DNA from: JBJXGV01 sp046160485
GTDB taxonomy: Bacteria; Orphanbacterota; Orphanbacteria; JBJXGV01
Length of the DNA stretch: 64,000 nucleotides
Reading direction: 5' to 3'
NCBI GenBank assembly: GCA_046160485.1
Contig: JBJXGV010000002.1
Location: 124,001 to 188,000 of the forward strand
The notes under the pieces are model-generated. The model made no database searches. It had not been told where the DNA came from and was given only the letters and a program-made list of their open reading frames with translations. The position numbers and the translations under genes are program-made. The number at the start of each line of letters is the position of its first letter. The first letter of the stretch is position 1. Shown here in pieces: positions 9,338 to 18,540 of the stretch.

Positions 9338-10519
9338 GTGGGGAAAGGCGTTCGCGCTCTCGCGCCGAATCTGATCCTCTTGGCGATCAGCGGCCTGGTC
9401 GTGTTCGCGGGGCTCGAGATCGCGCTGCGCATTCTTGCGCCGAGCGAGATGATCTACCCGCCGGAGCAGGGCCGCGGCAAGGCGTCGCGATTCGATCCGC
9501 TCCTCGGGTGGGCGAACAAGGAAGGCGCGACGGTCGATCTGACGACGCGCGAGTTTTCGGCGACCGTCACGATCAACTCGAAGGGTTTGCGCGGGCGCGA
9601 GATTCCGTATGAGCGCACGCCGGGCAAGGCGCGCATCGCGCTCCTCGGCGATTCGTTCGCGTGGGGCTTCGGAGTCTCGGACGACGACGCGCTCGCGCCG
9701 CAACTGGAGCGCACGCTCGGCGACGGCGTCGAGGTCGTCAACATGGGCGTGATCGGCTATGGCACGGATCAAGAGGTGCTGTTCTACGAAAATGAAGGAC
9801 GGCGTTACTCGCCGGACCTCGTGCTTCTCGTCTTCTGCCTGAACGATGTCGAGAACAACGTGAGCGATCGCGACCGCTGGTATGGAAAGCCGCGCTTCGT
9901 GCTCGACAGCGATTCGCTCACGCTGACGAACGTGCCGGTCTCGTCGGACGCGAAGTGGGACGACTGGCTCACGGAGTTTCGCCCCGAGCGCGCGGCGAAC
10001 GACCGCGTTCCATTCAAGCGCCGCTTTCGCGCGTACACGTTTCTCACGGAGCGCTACTACAAGCTTCGCGAGCGGCTGGAGATCGTGCGCCCGGGTTTGT
10101 TCTCGGACGGGTTCAATCCGCAGCGCGAAGAAGCGTGGCGCGTGACGTTTCGCTTGCTCGAACGCCTGCGTCGCGATGTCGAGGCGGATGGCGCGCGTTT
10201 CGCCGTGCTGCTCGTGCCGCGCCTCGAGCAGCTTCGTTACCCGTCGTGGGTGCGCGTGAACGTGACGCTTTCGGCGTTCTGCGAGGGCGCGGGGATCGAG
10301 TTCTACGATTTTCTCCACGCCTACCGGCGCGCGCCCAACGGCGAGTCGATGTTCTTTCCGGTCGACGGGCATTGGAACGCCGCGGGGCATCGCTTCGCCG
10401 CGGAGAAACTCGCGGAACATCTGCGCAGCGCGGGGCTCTACCCCGTGCCGCGTGCCGCTGCGCCGAGCGCAAGCACCGTCGCGACGGCGGACTCCGTTGC
10501 GAGCGGCGGGATGCGATGA
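9338..10519 (+). CDS. Membrane-anchored SGNH/GDSL hydrolase
   Basis: A 393-residue protein starting at GTG with GGGAGGC upstream. One N-terminal membrane segment (about 10-30) anchors a periplasmic SGNH-fold domain. Block I has the nucleophile serine (LLGDSFAWGFG, about residue 105), block II has VNMGVIGYGTDQE, block III has LVFCLNDVENN, and block V holds the Asp-His pair (DGHWNAAGH, about residue 348). The family includes esterases and O-acyl transfer or deacylation enzymes that act on cell-surface polysaccharides, often the periplasmic partner of AlgJ/AlgX-like acetylation systems. It is the first gene of a tightly coupled trio; its stop overlaps the next ATG. Confidence 0.8.
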   Translation: MGKGVRALAPNLILLAISGLVVFAGLEIALRILAPSEMIYPPEQGRGKASRFDPLLGWANKEGATVDLTTREFSATVTINSKGLRGREIPYERTPGKARIALLGDSFAWGFGVSDDDALAPQLERTLGDGVEVVNMGVIGYGTDQEVLFYENEGRRYSPDLVLLVFCLNDVENNVSDRDRWYGKPRFVLDSDSLTLTNVPVSSDAKWDDWLTEFRPERAANDRVPFKRRFRAYTFLTERYYKLRERLEIVRPGLFSDGFNPQREEAWRVTFRLLERLRRDVEADGARFAVLLVPRLEQLRYPSWVRVNVTLSAFCEGAGIEFYDFLHAYRRAPNGESMFFPVDGHWNAAGHRFAAEKLAEHLRSAGLYPVPRAAAPSASTVATADSVASGGMR

Positions 10520-12171
10520 CCGGCGTCGCGCCGGGCGCGCACAACGCGCGTAGCGTACCGCTCATCGTGGTCGCGCTTCAGGCGGCGCTTCTTCCTCTGG
10601 CGGGCGTGCCGATCTGGTTCCGCAACGAGGCGCCGTACCACTACATCATCGCGCGCGCAACCCCGCTTCTGGATTCGTGGAAAACCTACACCGAGGCGAT
10701 CAACCGCCCGGTCGTGCGCGTCGCGGAGTGGGCCGCGTGCCACGCGTTCGGCGTCGATGCGACGCTTCATGTCCTCTGGAACGGCGCGCTCTTCGTCCTC
10801 TTCGCGCTCGTGCTCGCGCGATTCGCCGACGCGCTCTTCGGCGGTCTCGCCGGCTGGCTCTCGGTCGTCGTGCTCCTCGCCGCGTTCGACATCGTCTTCT
10901 ATCCGGTCTTCAACGCGATTCACGGCGTGCAGTATCCGCTCGAACTTCTCCTCTCGACCGGCGCGCTCTATCTCATGTGGCAGGGGATGCGCGGAAGCGC
11001 CGCGCGCTTCGCCGCGGGGATGCTCTGCGCGGCCGCCGCGTTCTTCACGCACTCGATGAGTGTCGTCGTGATTCCGGCCGCCGTCGCGGTGATGGCGCTG
11101 AGCGCGGGTCCCGAGTTCGCGCTCGGCGGCCGCCGCGGCCGTATCGCGATCGTGCTCCTCGCCCCGTGCGCGCTCTTGCTGCTTCCCGTCGTGCAGTCGT
11201 CCGGCGCACCGGGCGGCATCATGGAAAAAGGCGGCGTGGGCGGCGCACTCATCTTCCTGCAATGGCGCTTCGAGATTCTCGCGAAGCTCGTGATGCGCCT
11301 ACCCGCGGGGCCGATCCTGCTCGCGGGGGCGTTCGCGGCGGCGGTTGCGCGCGGCGACGCAAAACTGCGCGGCGTCGCGATCGCAGTCGCGGCGGCGATC
11401 GTCGTCGCGCTGGCCGCGGTGAAGCTAGGCGCCGAATGGCTGGGCCTGGCGCTTTTCTTCGTCGCGTTCGCGATCGCCGCGATTCGCGATCGCCGGCTGC
11501 GCTTCTTGTTCGTGTGGGCGCTCGCGGGAGCGGCGCTCTTCATCGTGACGCGCGAGTGGAGCGCCTCGTACTATCGCCATCTCGCGCTCCCAGCGGCGCT
11601 GGCGCTCGCCGGCACGCTGTCGCCGATCGTCTCCGCGATCGCCGCGCGCGCGCCGCGTCGGGCGATTCTGCGCCCGCTCGCGTCGCCGCTGCGCGCTGCG
11701 CTCCTCGTCGCGTCGCTCTCCTACGTTGCCGTCTTCGCCGCGCGGTTCGTCCCCGTGCCGTACGTCGGCGCGAAGGTGCGCGAGCTCGAGTACGTGAAGG
11801 ATCTTTCGTTCGCGTTCCGCGACGCGATCGCGGATGCCGCCGGCCGCGTCGCCGACGGCGACACACTCCTCATGTACAAGGGCCAGTCGCGCGACTCCGA
11901 AATGGAGTCGCTCTACGGCGAAGATTTCTTTCTGCGACTTCAGCCCTCGAAGTTTCCCTACTACGAGTGGTACTTTCGTCTCTACGGTAAGACGGTGATG
12001 GTCGAGGCGGTCGAGGCGCGTGCGGCCGCGGCGCGAAGCCGCGGCGGGCGGGCGCTTCTCGCGGTCAACGCGTGGGAGATCCGCGACGCGAGCAGCGCGT
12101 TCGGCGGTGCGCCCGCGCGCGAGTTCCGGCGCGGCCGCGCGCGCGCCGCACTTTTCGAAGTGGAGAACTGA
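10516..12171 (+). CDS. Polytopic membrane protein of unknown function, possibly GT-C-like
   Basis: A 551-residue protein with about ten to twelve hydrophobic segments over residues 10-430 and a soluble C-terminal region (about 435-551). Start and previous stop overlap as ATGA, and its own stop overlaps the next start as TGATG, so it is translationally coupled on both sides. I do not recognise a family. The overall plan (long membrane part, then a soluble tail with an aromatic patch KFPYYEWYFRLYG) would suit a lipid-linked sugar transferase or a surface-glycan assembly protein. The neighbours, an SGNH hydrolase and a YbhN-type lipid flippase domain, point to cell-envelope lipids or glycans. 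Confidence 0.65.
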   Translation: MTGVAPGAHNARSVPLIVVALQAALLPLAGVPIWFRNEAPYHYIIARATPLLDSWKTYTEAINRPVVRVAEWAACHAFGVDATLHVLWNGALFVLFALVLARFADALFGGLAGWLSVVVLLAAFDIVFYPVFNAIHGVQYPLELLLSTGALYLMWQGMRGSAARFAAGMLCAAAAFFTHSMSVVVIPAAVAVMALSAGPEFALGGRRGRIAIVLLAPCALLLLPVVQSSGAPGGIMEKGGVGGALIFLQWRFEILAKLVMRLPAGPILLAGAFAAAVARGDAKLRGVAIAVAAAIVVALAAVKLGAEWLGLALFFVAFAIAAIRDRRLRFLFVWALAGAALFIVTREWSASYYRHLALPAALALAGTLSPIVSAIAARAPRRAILRPLASPLRAALLVASLSYVAVFAARFVPVPYVGAKVRELEYVKDLSFAFRDAIADAAGRVADGDTLLMYKGQSRDSEMESLYGEDFFLRLQPSKFPYYEWYFRLYGKTVMVEAVEARAAAARSRGGRALLAVNAWEIRDASSAFGGAPAREFRRGRARAALFEVEN

Positions 12172-13148
12172 TGACGAAAAAGACGGTCGCGCTCTTGGTT
12201 TTCGGCTCGCTCTTCTTCGTCGTCTATCTGGTCCGCATCCCCTGGAACGAGGCGATCCCCGATCTTCTCGCGTTTCCGCGCGTCCCGCTCCTGCTCCTCA
12301 TCGCGTCGAACGCGCTCACGCCGGTGCTCAAGGCGATTCGTTGGCGCCTCTTGCTTGGCAGCGTCGGCGAGGCGATTCCGTTTCGTACGATGATCTCCTC
12401 CGTCTCGGGCGGATTTTTTCTCGGCCTCGTGACGCCGGGCACGAGCGGCGAGTTGGCGCGCGTCGTCACGCTCAAGGTCGATCGCACGCTCGGGATCAGC
12501 AGCATCGTCTTCGAGAAAATCTGGGACTTCATCATGCTGCTCCTCATCGCGCTGACGGCGCTCATCGCGATCGTCGTGCACGGGCCGGCGCTTTTCATCG
12601 TGGCCCCCGCGGTGTGGGCGCTCGCGGGCGTGCTCGTCTACGTCGTCGCGCGCCGGCCGAGCGTTGCCTCCGCGCTGCCGCGCATTCTCATACGCCGCTT
12701 TCTCTCTCAAGAGCGCGGCGACAAACTCGCGGCCGTCTGGCAGTCGTTCGTGAACTTCCTCCGCAGCGGGCGCCTCACGTTTATCTCGGCGTTCTTCGCG
12801 CTGCTCTTGTGGGTGATCCCGGGCTGCCAGTACTACTTCGTCCTCAAAAACCTCGGCGTCGACGCGACGTTTCGCATGGTGCTCATCTCGTTCTTCCTTC
12901 CGTATCTCGTCGGCGTCGTCTCGCTCGTTCCGCTCGGACTCGGTGTCTTCGATCTCTTCGCGTCGAGTCTCGCGCGTGGGCGCTTCGGACTCACGATCGG
13001 GCAGGCGACGGCGAGTATCCTCCTCTACCGCATGCTGATTCCGTTCGTGCTCGTCTTGTGGGGTTTCGTCTGCTACGTGCACCGCGTCCGCAAGAAGGAG
13101 CGAACGAAACACGCGGAGGATCTTGGATCGCGGGCGGTCGGAAGCTAG
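12171..13148 (+). CDS. YbhN/MprF-type integral membrane protein (lysylphosphatidylglycerol synthase TM region family)
   Basis: A 325-residue protein with seven or eight membrane segments. Family signatures are visible: NALTPVLKAIRWRLLLG near residue 45, FFLGLVTPGTSGELARVV at about 82-99, and VSLVPLGLGVFDLFASSL near 250. This family includes the flippase part of MprF and stand-alone relatives such as YbhN and AglD, thought to move or handle polar lipids and polyprenyl carriers. The start ATG overlaps the preceding stop. It closes the envelope trio that starts at 9338. Confidence 0.75.
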   Translation: MTKKTVALLVFGSLFFVVYLVRIPWNEAIPDLLAFPRVPLLLLIASNALTPVLKAIRWRLLLGSVGEAIPFRTMISSVSGGFFLGLVTPGTSGELARVVTLKVDRTLGISSIVFEKIWDFIMLLLIALTALIAIVVHGPALFIVAPAVWALAGVLVYVVARRPSVASALPRILIRRFLSQERGDKLAAVWQSFVNFLRSGRLTFISAFFALLLWVIPGCQYYFVLKNLGVDATFRMVLISFFLPYLVGVVSLVPLGLGVFDLFASSLARGRFGLTIGQATASILLYRMLIPFVLVLWGFVCYVHRVRKKERTKHAEDLGSRAVGS

Positions 13149-13193
13149 AATCGGTCGCGATCGCCGCACGCCCGACACGAAGGAGTCTCCCGC

Positions 13194-13907
13194 GTGAATG
13201 ACACGAACGAAACGTTGAACGATACGCTGAGCGAAGTCGAGGCGCGCATCGTCGGCTGCCTCATCGAAAAGCAAATCACGACGCCCGACTACTATCCGCT
13301 CTCGCTCAACGCGCTCACGAACGCGTGCAATCAGAAGAACAATCGCGATCCGGTCGTGTTCTACGACGACCGCACCGTGGAGGCGGCGCTTCACGCGCTC
13401 TTCCCGATGCGCCTCGTGATCAAGGTGACGGGAGCCGATAGTCGCGTCCCCAAGTATCGCCATCAGTTCCCGGAGATCTACGCGGTCACGCCGGCGGAGG
13501 TCGCGGTGTTGTGCGTCCTCATGTTGCGCGGCCCGCTCACGCTCGGCGAGGTTCGCGGCTGCACGGGGCGGCTCCACGAATTCGCGGACTTAGCGCAGGT
13601 CGAGGCGACGCTCGATGCGTTGATGCGGCGCGAGCCGAAGCCCTACGTGATGCGCCTCCCGCGGCAGCCGGGGCAGAAAGAGTCGCGCTTCGCACAGCTT
13701 CTGTGCGGAGAGCCCGAGATCGCGGCGGTCGATGAGATCGCTCCGGCGGCGAGCGAATCGCCGCGTGCGAGCACGGCGCGGCACGCGGGCTCACCCGGGG
13801 CCGTCGACTCGAAACTCGCTGCCATGGAGGGCGAGATCGCCGCGCTGCGCGCCGAGATCGACGCGCTCAAGCGCGAGTTCGAATCGTTCCGCAAGGCGTT
13901 CGAGTGA
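13194..13907 (+). CDS. yceH: YceH family protein (UPF0502/DUF480)
   Basis: A 237-residue protein starting at GTG with AAGGAG eight bases upstream. The conserved YceH core is clear: LSEVEARIVGCLIEKQITTP, then PDYYPLSLNALTNACNQKNN, then LMLRGPLTLGEVR. The fold is two winged-helix domains, suggesting nucleic-acid or protein binding; the cellular role is not established. Residues 205-237 form a heptad coiled coil (KLAAMEGEIAALRAEIDALK) that extends it past the E. coli length. Its stop overlaps the start of the phosphatase gene, implying linked expression and possibly function. TAGAAT at 13146-13151 could be a -10 element for it. Confidence 0.9.
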   Translation: MNDTNETLNDTLSEVEARIVGCLIEKQITTPDYYPLSLNALTNACNQKNNRDPVVFYDDRTVEAALHALFPMRLVIKVTGADSRVPKYRHQFPEIYAVTPAEVAVLCVLMLRGPLTLGEVRGCTGRLHEFADLAQVEATLDALMRREPKPYVMRLPRQPGQKESRFAQLLCGEPEIAAVDEIAPAASESPRASTARHAGSPGAVDSKLAAMEGEIAALRAEIDALKREFESFRKAFE

Positions 13908-15136
13908 CGTTTCAGGCGAAGCAGTTCTATCGCAAACTCGACGGGCTTCTGCACGAGATCGACGTGGGCACCGGCGATCAGAAATGGTTTACGTGGCTCG
14001 TGCGCGAAATCGTCGAACGTTTCGGCGAAGAACTCTTCATCGACAGCGGGCGCCTCTACGCCGAGGGGAGCGGCGGATTTCATCTCCGCAAGGAATTCAA
14101 GTCGAAGGACCCCGCGGCGCGCGGGCTCGTGATCCCGAAGGATTATCGGCCGATGCAGCTCGTGCTCGACCACGGCATCTACATTTTCGACGCGACGGTC
14201 GAGGGGCAGAGCCCGGAGGTCGAGAATCGCCTCGGCGGGCTCGAATCGATTGCGATTCTCATCGAGGCGCGGCCACGGCGCATTCTTGCGTTCGGCCTTC
14301 GCGGCGGGTGGGAGCGCGATCACCTCGACTTCGCGGTGAAGACGATTCGGAACGCGATCAATCAGCGGCTCGCGGTCGTCGATCTGAAGACGGACGTCGA
14401 TCAGGCGGCGGAGATTCAGCGAAGCCTTCTGCCGGAGACACCGCCGGCGTTCCCCGGCTATTCGATCGCGGCGCGCTCGATCGCGGCAACGGCGGTCGGC
14501 GGTGACTTCTACGATTTCTTGCCGCAGGGGCCGGGCGCGATCGGCGTGGCGCTCGGCGACGCGAGCGGCCACGGACTCGGCGCGGCGCTCTTGGCGCGCG
14601 ACGTCGTCACCGGATTGCGCATGGCGTCCGAGCGCGATCTCAAACTCACGTCGACGATCATCAAGCTCAATCGCGTCATCTCGCGCAGCATGCTCTCGAC
14701 GCGTTTCGTATCGCTCTTCTACGGCGAGCTCGAGTCGAACGGGAATCTCTTCTACGTGAACGCGGGGCATCCGCCGCCGCTTCTGTTCGGGCCGCGCGGC
14801 GTGCGGCGCCTCACGATCGGCGGCTCGATCCTCGGCCCCGTGAGCGACATGCTCTTCAAGCGCGGTTTCGCGCACATCGACCGCGGCGATACGCTCGTTG
14901 TCTACTCGGACGGCGTCGTCGAGCGCGAAGGCGCGAACGGCGAGGAGTTCGGCGAATCCGGAATCGAAGCGACGGTCGCATCGCGCGTCGGCGAGCCCGC
15001 GCCGGGGATTCTCAAGCTGATCTTCGCGGCGGCGGAGAAGCACGGCGAGCGCCGGCCGTGGGACGACGACACGACGGCGGTTGTGATCACGCGCGAGGCG
15101 ATGCCGAGCGCGGGCGCGAAAGAGATGGAATCGTGA
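13904..15136 (+). CDS. RsbU/SpoIIE-type PP2C serine phosphatase
   Basis: A 410-residue protein; the GTG start overlaps the yceH stop (GTGA). The C-terminal half (about 165-395) is a PPM/PP2C phosphatase of the SpoIIE class. Visible parts are AAEIQRSLLPETPPAFPG (the usual lead-in helix), AVGGDFYDFL and GVALGDASGHGLGAALLA (metal-binding aspartates), FYVNAGHPPPLL, YSDGVVERE, and a closing DDDTTAVVI. Such enzymes dephosphorylate anti-anti-sigma (STAS) proteins in partner-switching modules. The N-terminal 160 residues are a sensor-like domain, perhaps GAF-like, that I cannot name. No RsbV/RsbW partner is encoded nearby. Confidence 0.85.
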   Translation: MTFQAKQFYRKLDGLLHEIDVGTGDQKWFTWLVREIVERFGEELFIDSGRLYAEGSGGFHLRKEFKSKDPAARGLVIPKDYRPMQLVLDHGIYIFDATVEGQSPEVENRLGGLESIAILIEARPRRILAFGLRGGWERDHLDFAVKTIRNAINQRLAVVDLKTDVDQAAEIQRSLLPETPPAFPGYSIAARSIAATAVGGDFYDFLPQGPGAIGVALGDASGHGLGAALLARDVVTGLRMASERDLKLTSTIIKLNRVISRSMLSTRFVSLFYGELESNGNLFYVNAGHPPPLLFGPRGVRRLTIGGSILGPVSDMLFKRGFAHIDRGDTLVVYSDGVVEREGANGEEFGESGIEATVASRVGEPAPGILKLIFAAAEKHGERRPWDDDTTAVVITREAMPSAGAKEMES

Positions 15137-15182
15137 GCCGGGAACAAGACCGCTCGCGTCGAGCCGCATCGGGGAGCGATCT

Positions 15183-16073
15183 GTGACGAACTCTTCGGTC
15201 ATCGCAGGCCGCCCGCATCCTATCGTCGCGTACTCGCGCTTCCTCAAGATCGAGCACACGGTGTTCTCGCTCCCGGTGATCTTCGGAGGAACGTTGCTTG
15301 CAGATGCGAGCGGGCTGACGGCCGCGCGCGCGGCGTGGATCGTCGTCGCCGGGTTCGGCGCGCGCACGGCGGCGATGGCACTCAACCGGATCATCGACCG
15401 CGCGATCGACGCCGCGAATCCGCGCACGGCGTCGCGCGAGCTGCCGTCGCGCGCGATGTCGCTCGCCGAGGCGTGGGGGATCGCAGCGGCCGGCGCATCG
15501 CTCTACTTCGTCGCCGCCGCGTTTCTGTCGCGGCTCTGCCTTGTGCTCTCGCCGATTCCGCTCGCCGTGTTCGTTCTCTATCCGTATCTGAAGCGCGTCA
15601 CGCCGCTCTGCCATCTCGGCGTCGGCGCGGCTCTCGCGCTCGCGCCACTCGGCGGTTGGCTCGCCGCAGGCCCGCGCTCGTTCGGCGAGATCGGCGCCAA
15701 CGCGATCGCGCCCGCGCTTCTCGCCGCGTTCACGTTTTTCTGGGTCGCGGGCTTCGATGTGATCTATGCCACACTCGACGAGGAGTTCGATCGCGCGAAG
15801 GGTGTGCGCTCACTCCCCGCGGCGTTGGGCCGCGATCGCGCGCTTCGCGTGTCGGCGGCGTTCCACGCGTGCGCGATCGCCGCGCTCGTCGCGCTCGCGC
15901 TCCACGCGCGCTTCGCGCCGATCGCGCTCGTCTTCGCCGCCGCGATTCTCGTTCTCTTCGCACTCGAGCAGCGTCTCGCACGCAACGTCGACCTAGCGTT
16001 CTTCAAACTCAACATCATCGTCGGATTTGCGGCGCTTGCGTTCGTCGCGGCCGGTGTGTGGGGGCGCGCATGA
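15183..16073 (+). CDS. mqnP: UbiA-family prenyltransferase, probable MqnP of the futalosine pathway
   Basis: A 296-residue membrane protein starting at GTG with GGGGAG upstream. Both Asp-rich prenyl diphosphate motifs are present: NRIIDRAID (residues 68-76) and DVIYATLDEEFD (about 193-204). The family attaches a polyprenyl chain to an aromatic acid at the inner membrane. Annotation tools would call it 4-hydroxybenzoate polyprenyltransferase. The colinear UbiX-like, UbiD-like and MqnE genes make prenylation of 1,4-dihydroxy-6-naphthoate for menaquinone the more likely job (MqnP). The stop overlaps the ubiX-like start as ATGA. Confidence 0.85.
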   Translation: MTNSSVIAGRPHPIVAYSRFLKIEHTVFSLPVIFGGTLLADASGLTAARAAWIVVAGFGARTAAMALNRIIDRAIDAANPRTASRELPSRAMSLAEAWGIAAAGASLYFVAAAFLSRLCLVLSPIPLAVFVLYPYLKRVTPLCHLGVGAALALAPLGGWLAAGPRSFGEIGANAIAPALLAAFTFFWVAGFDVIYATLDEEFDRAKGVRSLPAALGRDRALRVSAAFHACAIAALVALALHARFAPIALVFAAAILVLFALEQRLARNVDLAFFKLNIIVGFAALAFVAAGVWGRA

Positions 16074-16642
16074 GCGAACCCGTCGCGCGCCCGAAGCGCA
16101 TCGTGATCGGCATCTCGGCCGCTTCGGGCGCGGTCTACGCCATCGATTTCGTCAAGCGCGCGCCCGCCGAGAAGTACCTCATCGTATCGGATTGGGGACG
16201 CGCGGTTCTCAACATGGAGGAAGGGATCGGCGTCGAGGCGCTCGAACCGCACGTCAAGCGCGTCTTCTCGGACAAGGACCTCGCGGCGCCGTTTGCGTCG
16301 GGCTCGAATCCGTTCGACGCGTTCGTCGTGATTCCGTGCTCGATCTCGACGCTCGCGAAGATCGCCGCGGGCATCGGCGACACGCTCATCACGCGCGTCG
16401 CGCAGGTCGCACTCAAGGAGCGGCGCACGATGGTGCTCGCGCTCCGGGAAACGCCGCTCCCGACGAACGCGCTCGAGAACGCCGCGCGCCTTTCGCGCGA
16501 CGGCGTCATCATCATGCCCGTCTCGCCGCCGTGGTATCAGGGGCCGCACTCGCTCGACGACGTCGTCGCCGGCTTCGTCGACAAAATCTTCCGCGTACTC
16601 GATCTCCCCGCCGCTCCGGGTTGGCGCGAGGAAGACCTCTAG
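16070..16642 (+). CDS. ubiX: UbiX-like flavin prenyltransferase (MqnM-type)
   Basis: A 190-residue flavoprotein of the UbiX/Pad1 family. The nucleotide-binding N-terminus (RIVIGISAASGAVYAIDF) is followed by VVIPCSISTLAKIAAGI and the conserved MVLALRETPLPTNALENAARL. UbiX joins dimethylallyl phosphate to FMN and so makes the prenylated FMN that UbiD-type decarboxylases need. The next gene encodes just such a decarboxylase, 14 bases downstream, so the two form a cofactor-enzyme pair. The start overlaps the mqnP stop. Confidence 0.9.
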   Translation: MSEPVARPKRIVIGISAASGAVYAIDFVKRAPAEKYLIVSDWGRAVLNMEEGIGVEALEPHVKRVFSDKDLAAPFASGSNPFDAFVVIPCSISTLAKIAAGIGDTLITRVAQVALKERRTMVLALRETPLPTNALENAARLSRDGVIIMPVSPPWYQGPHSLDDVVAGFVDKIFRVLDLPAAPGWREEDL

Positions 16643-16656
16643 CCGTTGAGCATGCG

Positions 16657-18540
16657 TTGAGCCGCCCCGCCGGGTTTCGCGATCTGCAGAGTTTCGTTGC
16701 CGCGCTCGAGGCCGCGGGCGAGCTGCGCCGCGTGCGTGTTCCAGTCGATCCCGAACTCGAGATCACGGAGATCGTCGGACGCGTCTGCCGCGAGGGCGGG
16801 CCAGCGCTACTCTTCGAGCGCGTCGAGGGGGCGTCGCATCCGCTCGCGGTGAATCTGCTCGGCAGCGCGCGCCGCATCGAGATCGCGCTCGGCGAGGCGC
16901 CCGCGGCGATCGGCGAGTCGCTCATCGGACTCGCGCACGCGGCGCAGTCGCTTCGCCTCGGCACGATCTTCGCGCAGCGCGGCACGTTTACTCGCGCGCT
17001 CGCGATGCGCCCCGGCCGCGCGCGCGGCGCGGCGCCCTCGCAAACGAACGTCGGCACCGGCGCGGCCGCTGATCTGACGCGCCTGCCGATCACGAAGTGC
17101 TGGCCCGGCGACGGCGGCCGCTTCGTCACGTACGGCATGGTCGAGACCGCCGATCCAGAAACGCACGTGAAGAACCTCGGCATCTACCGCCTTCAACAAT
17201 TCGACGCGCAGAGCACGGGAATGCACTGGCAGATTCAGAAGGGCGGCGGATTTCACTATCACAAGGCGGAGTCGCGCGGCGAGTCGCTTCCCGTCGCGGT
17301 GATCGTCGGCGCGGATCCTTCGCTTCTTCTCGCCGCGGTCGCGCCGCTGCCCGAAGGCGTCGACGAGTTCGCGTTCGCGGGATTCCTTCGCGGCGCGCCG
17401 ACCGAGATGACGCGCGCTCGCACGATCGCGCTCGACGTGCCGGCGCGCGCCGAGTTCATCCTCGAAGGCGAGGTGCGCCCCGGCGAACGCGCGCCCGAGG
17501 GGCCGTTCGGCGATCACTTCGGCCACTACTCGCATCAGGCGCCCTATCCCGTCTTTCGCGTGCGCGCGATCACGCACCGGCGCGATGCGATCTTCGTCGC
17601 GTCGATGGTGGGGAAGCCGCCGCAGGAGGACAAGTTCATGGGCGAAGCGATCGGCGAGATGTTCGCGCCGATCGTGCGCCTCATGCATCCCGAAGTGCGC
17701 GACCTCTGGGCGTATTTCGAGTCGGGCTTTCACAATTTGCTCGTCGTTTCGATCGGGGAGCGCTACGCGAAGGAAGGGATGAAGGCCGCGCTCGGATTGC
17801 TCGGCCAGGGGCAGCTCTCGCTCACGAAATGCGTCGTGCTCGTCGACGACGATGTGCCGGTGCGCGATTTCGGCGCGGTGCTGCGTGCGGTGCGCGACAA
17901 CTTCGATCCCGAGGAAGACTTTTTGCTGCTTCCCGGAGTTCCGCTCGACACGCTCGACTTCACGTCGTTCAAAATGAACCTCGGCAGCAAGATGGTGCTC
18001 GACGCGACGACGCGGCGCGTCGATCCGACGGTGCGCGACGCGCGACGCGCGCGCGATGGTGCCGGCGCGAGTGCCGATGCCCGTGCGAGCGCAGCGCCGG
18101 CCTCGTCGATCATCGACCGCGACCGCCTCCGCGCGCTCGACGCGCGTATCCTCGCTTCACGCATCCTCGAAGACGTGCTCCTCGTCATCAAGGTCGACTC
18201 GGCGATGGCGGCGGGCGGTGGCTCCGCCGGAAGCGAAGTTCTCGACCGCGTTCTCGCAAGCGGTCTGGCGACGAGCGCGAAGCTCATCGCCATCGTCTCG
18301 GAAGACGTCGACCTCGACGATCAAACCTCGACGATTTGGGGAATCTTCACGCGCTTCGATGCGGCGCGCGACGTTCGGTTCGCGTCGTCGACGCTGCGCG
18401 GCGCATGGGCGCTGCACCGCGGGCCGCTTGGCGTTGACGCTACTTGGAAGAGTGGCTATCCTGGCCCGGTCGTCATGCCCGAAGACATCGTCAAGAGGGT
18501 GAATACTCGATGGTCAGAGTACAAGATCTCGAAATCGTAA
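16657..18540 (+). CDS. mqnL: UbiD-like prenylated-FMN decarboxylase, probable MqnL
   Basis: A 627-residue protein of the UbiD family, well above the roughly 500 residues of E. coli UbiD but like the long menaquinone-pathway decarboxylases. Key parts are the prFMN/metal region KNLGIYRLQQFDAQSTGMHW, FHYHKAESRGE, and the acidic EFILEGEVRPGER then APEGPFGDHFGHY. The C-terminus looks duplicated: about 386-455 (SLTKCVVLVDDDVPVRDFGA to GSKMVLDATTRRV) is echoed by about 540-615 (AKLIAIVSEDVDLDDQTSTI to GPLGVDATWKSG). It should decarboxylate the prenylated dihydroxy-naphthoate. No ATG fits; TTG at 16657 is the best start, with a weak ribosome site. Confidence 0.85.
   Translation: MSRPAGFRDLQSFVAALEAAGELRRVRVPVDPELEITEIVGRVCREGGPALLFERVEGASHPLAVNLLGSARRIEIALGEAPAAIGESLIGLAHAAQSLRLGTIFAQRGTFTRALAMRPGRARGAAPSQTNVGTGAAADLTRLPITKCWPGDGGRFVTYGMVETADPETHVKNLGIYRLQQFDAQSTGMHWQIQKGGGFHYHKAESRGESLPVAVIVGADPSLLLAAVAPLPEGVDEFAFAGFLRGAPTEMTRARTIALDVPARAEFILEGEVRPGERAPEGPFGDHFGHYSHQAPYPVFRVRAITHRRDAIFVASMVGKPPQEDKFMGEAIGEMFAPIVRLMHPEVRDLWAYFESGFHNLLVVSIGERYAKEGMKAALGLLGQGQLSLTKCVVLVDDDVPVRDFGAVLRAVRDNFDPEEDFLLLPGVPLDTLDFTSFKMNLGSKMVLDATTRRVDPTVRDARRARDGAGASADARASAAPASSIIDRDRLRALDARILASRILEDVLLVIKVDSAMAAGGGSAGSEVLDRVLASGLATSAKLIAIVSEDVDLDDQTSTIWGIFTRFDAARDVRFASSTLRGAWALHRGPLGVDATWKSGYPGPVVMPEDIVKRVNTRWSEYKISKS

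Noticed and set aside
11982..13577. 531-codon minus-strand open frame opposite the YbhN-type and yceH genes
   Set aside because: Highly charged antisense shadow; the plus strand holds coupled, recognisable genes.
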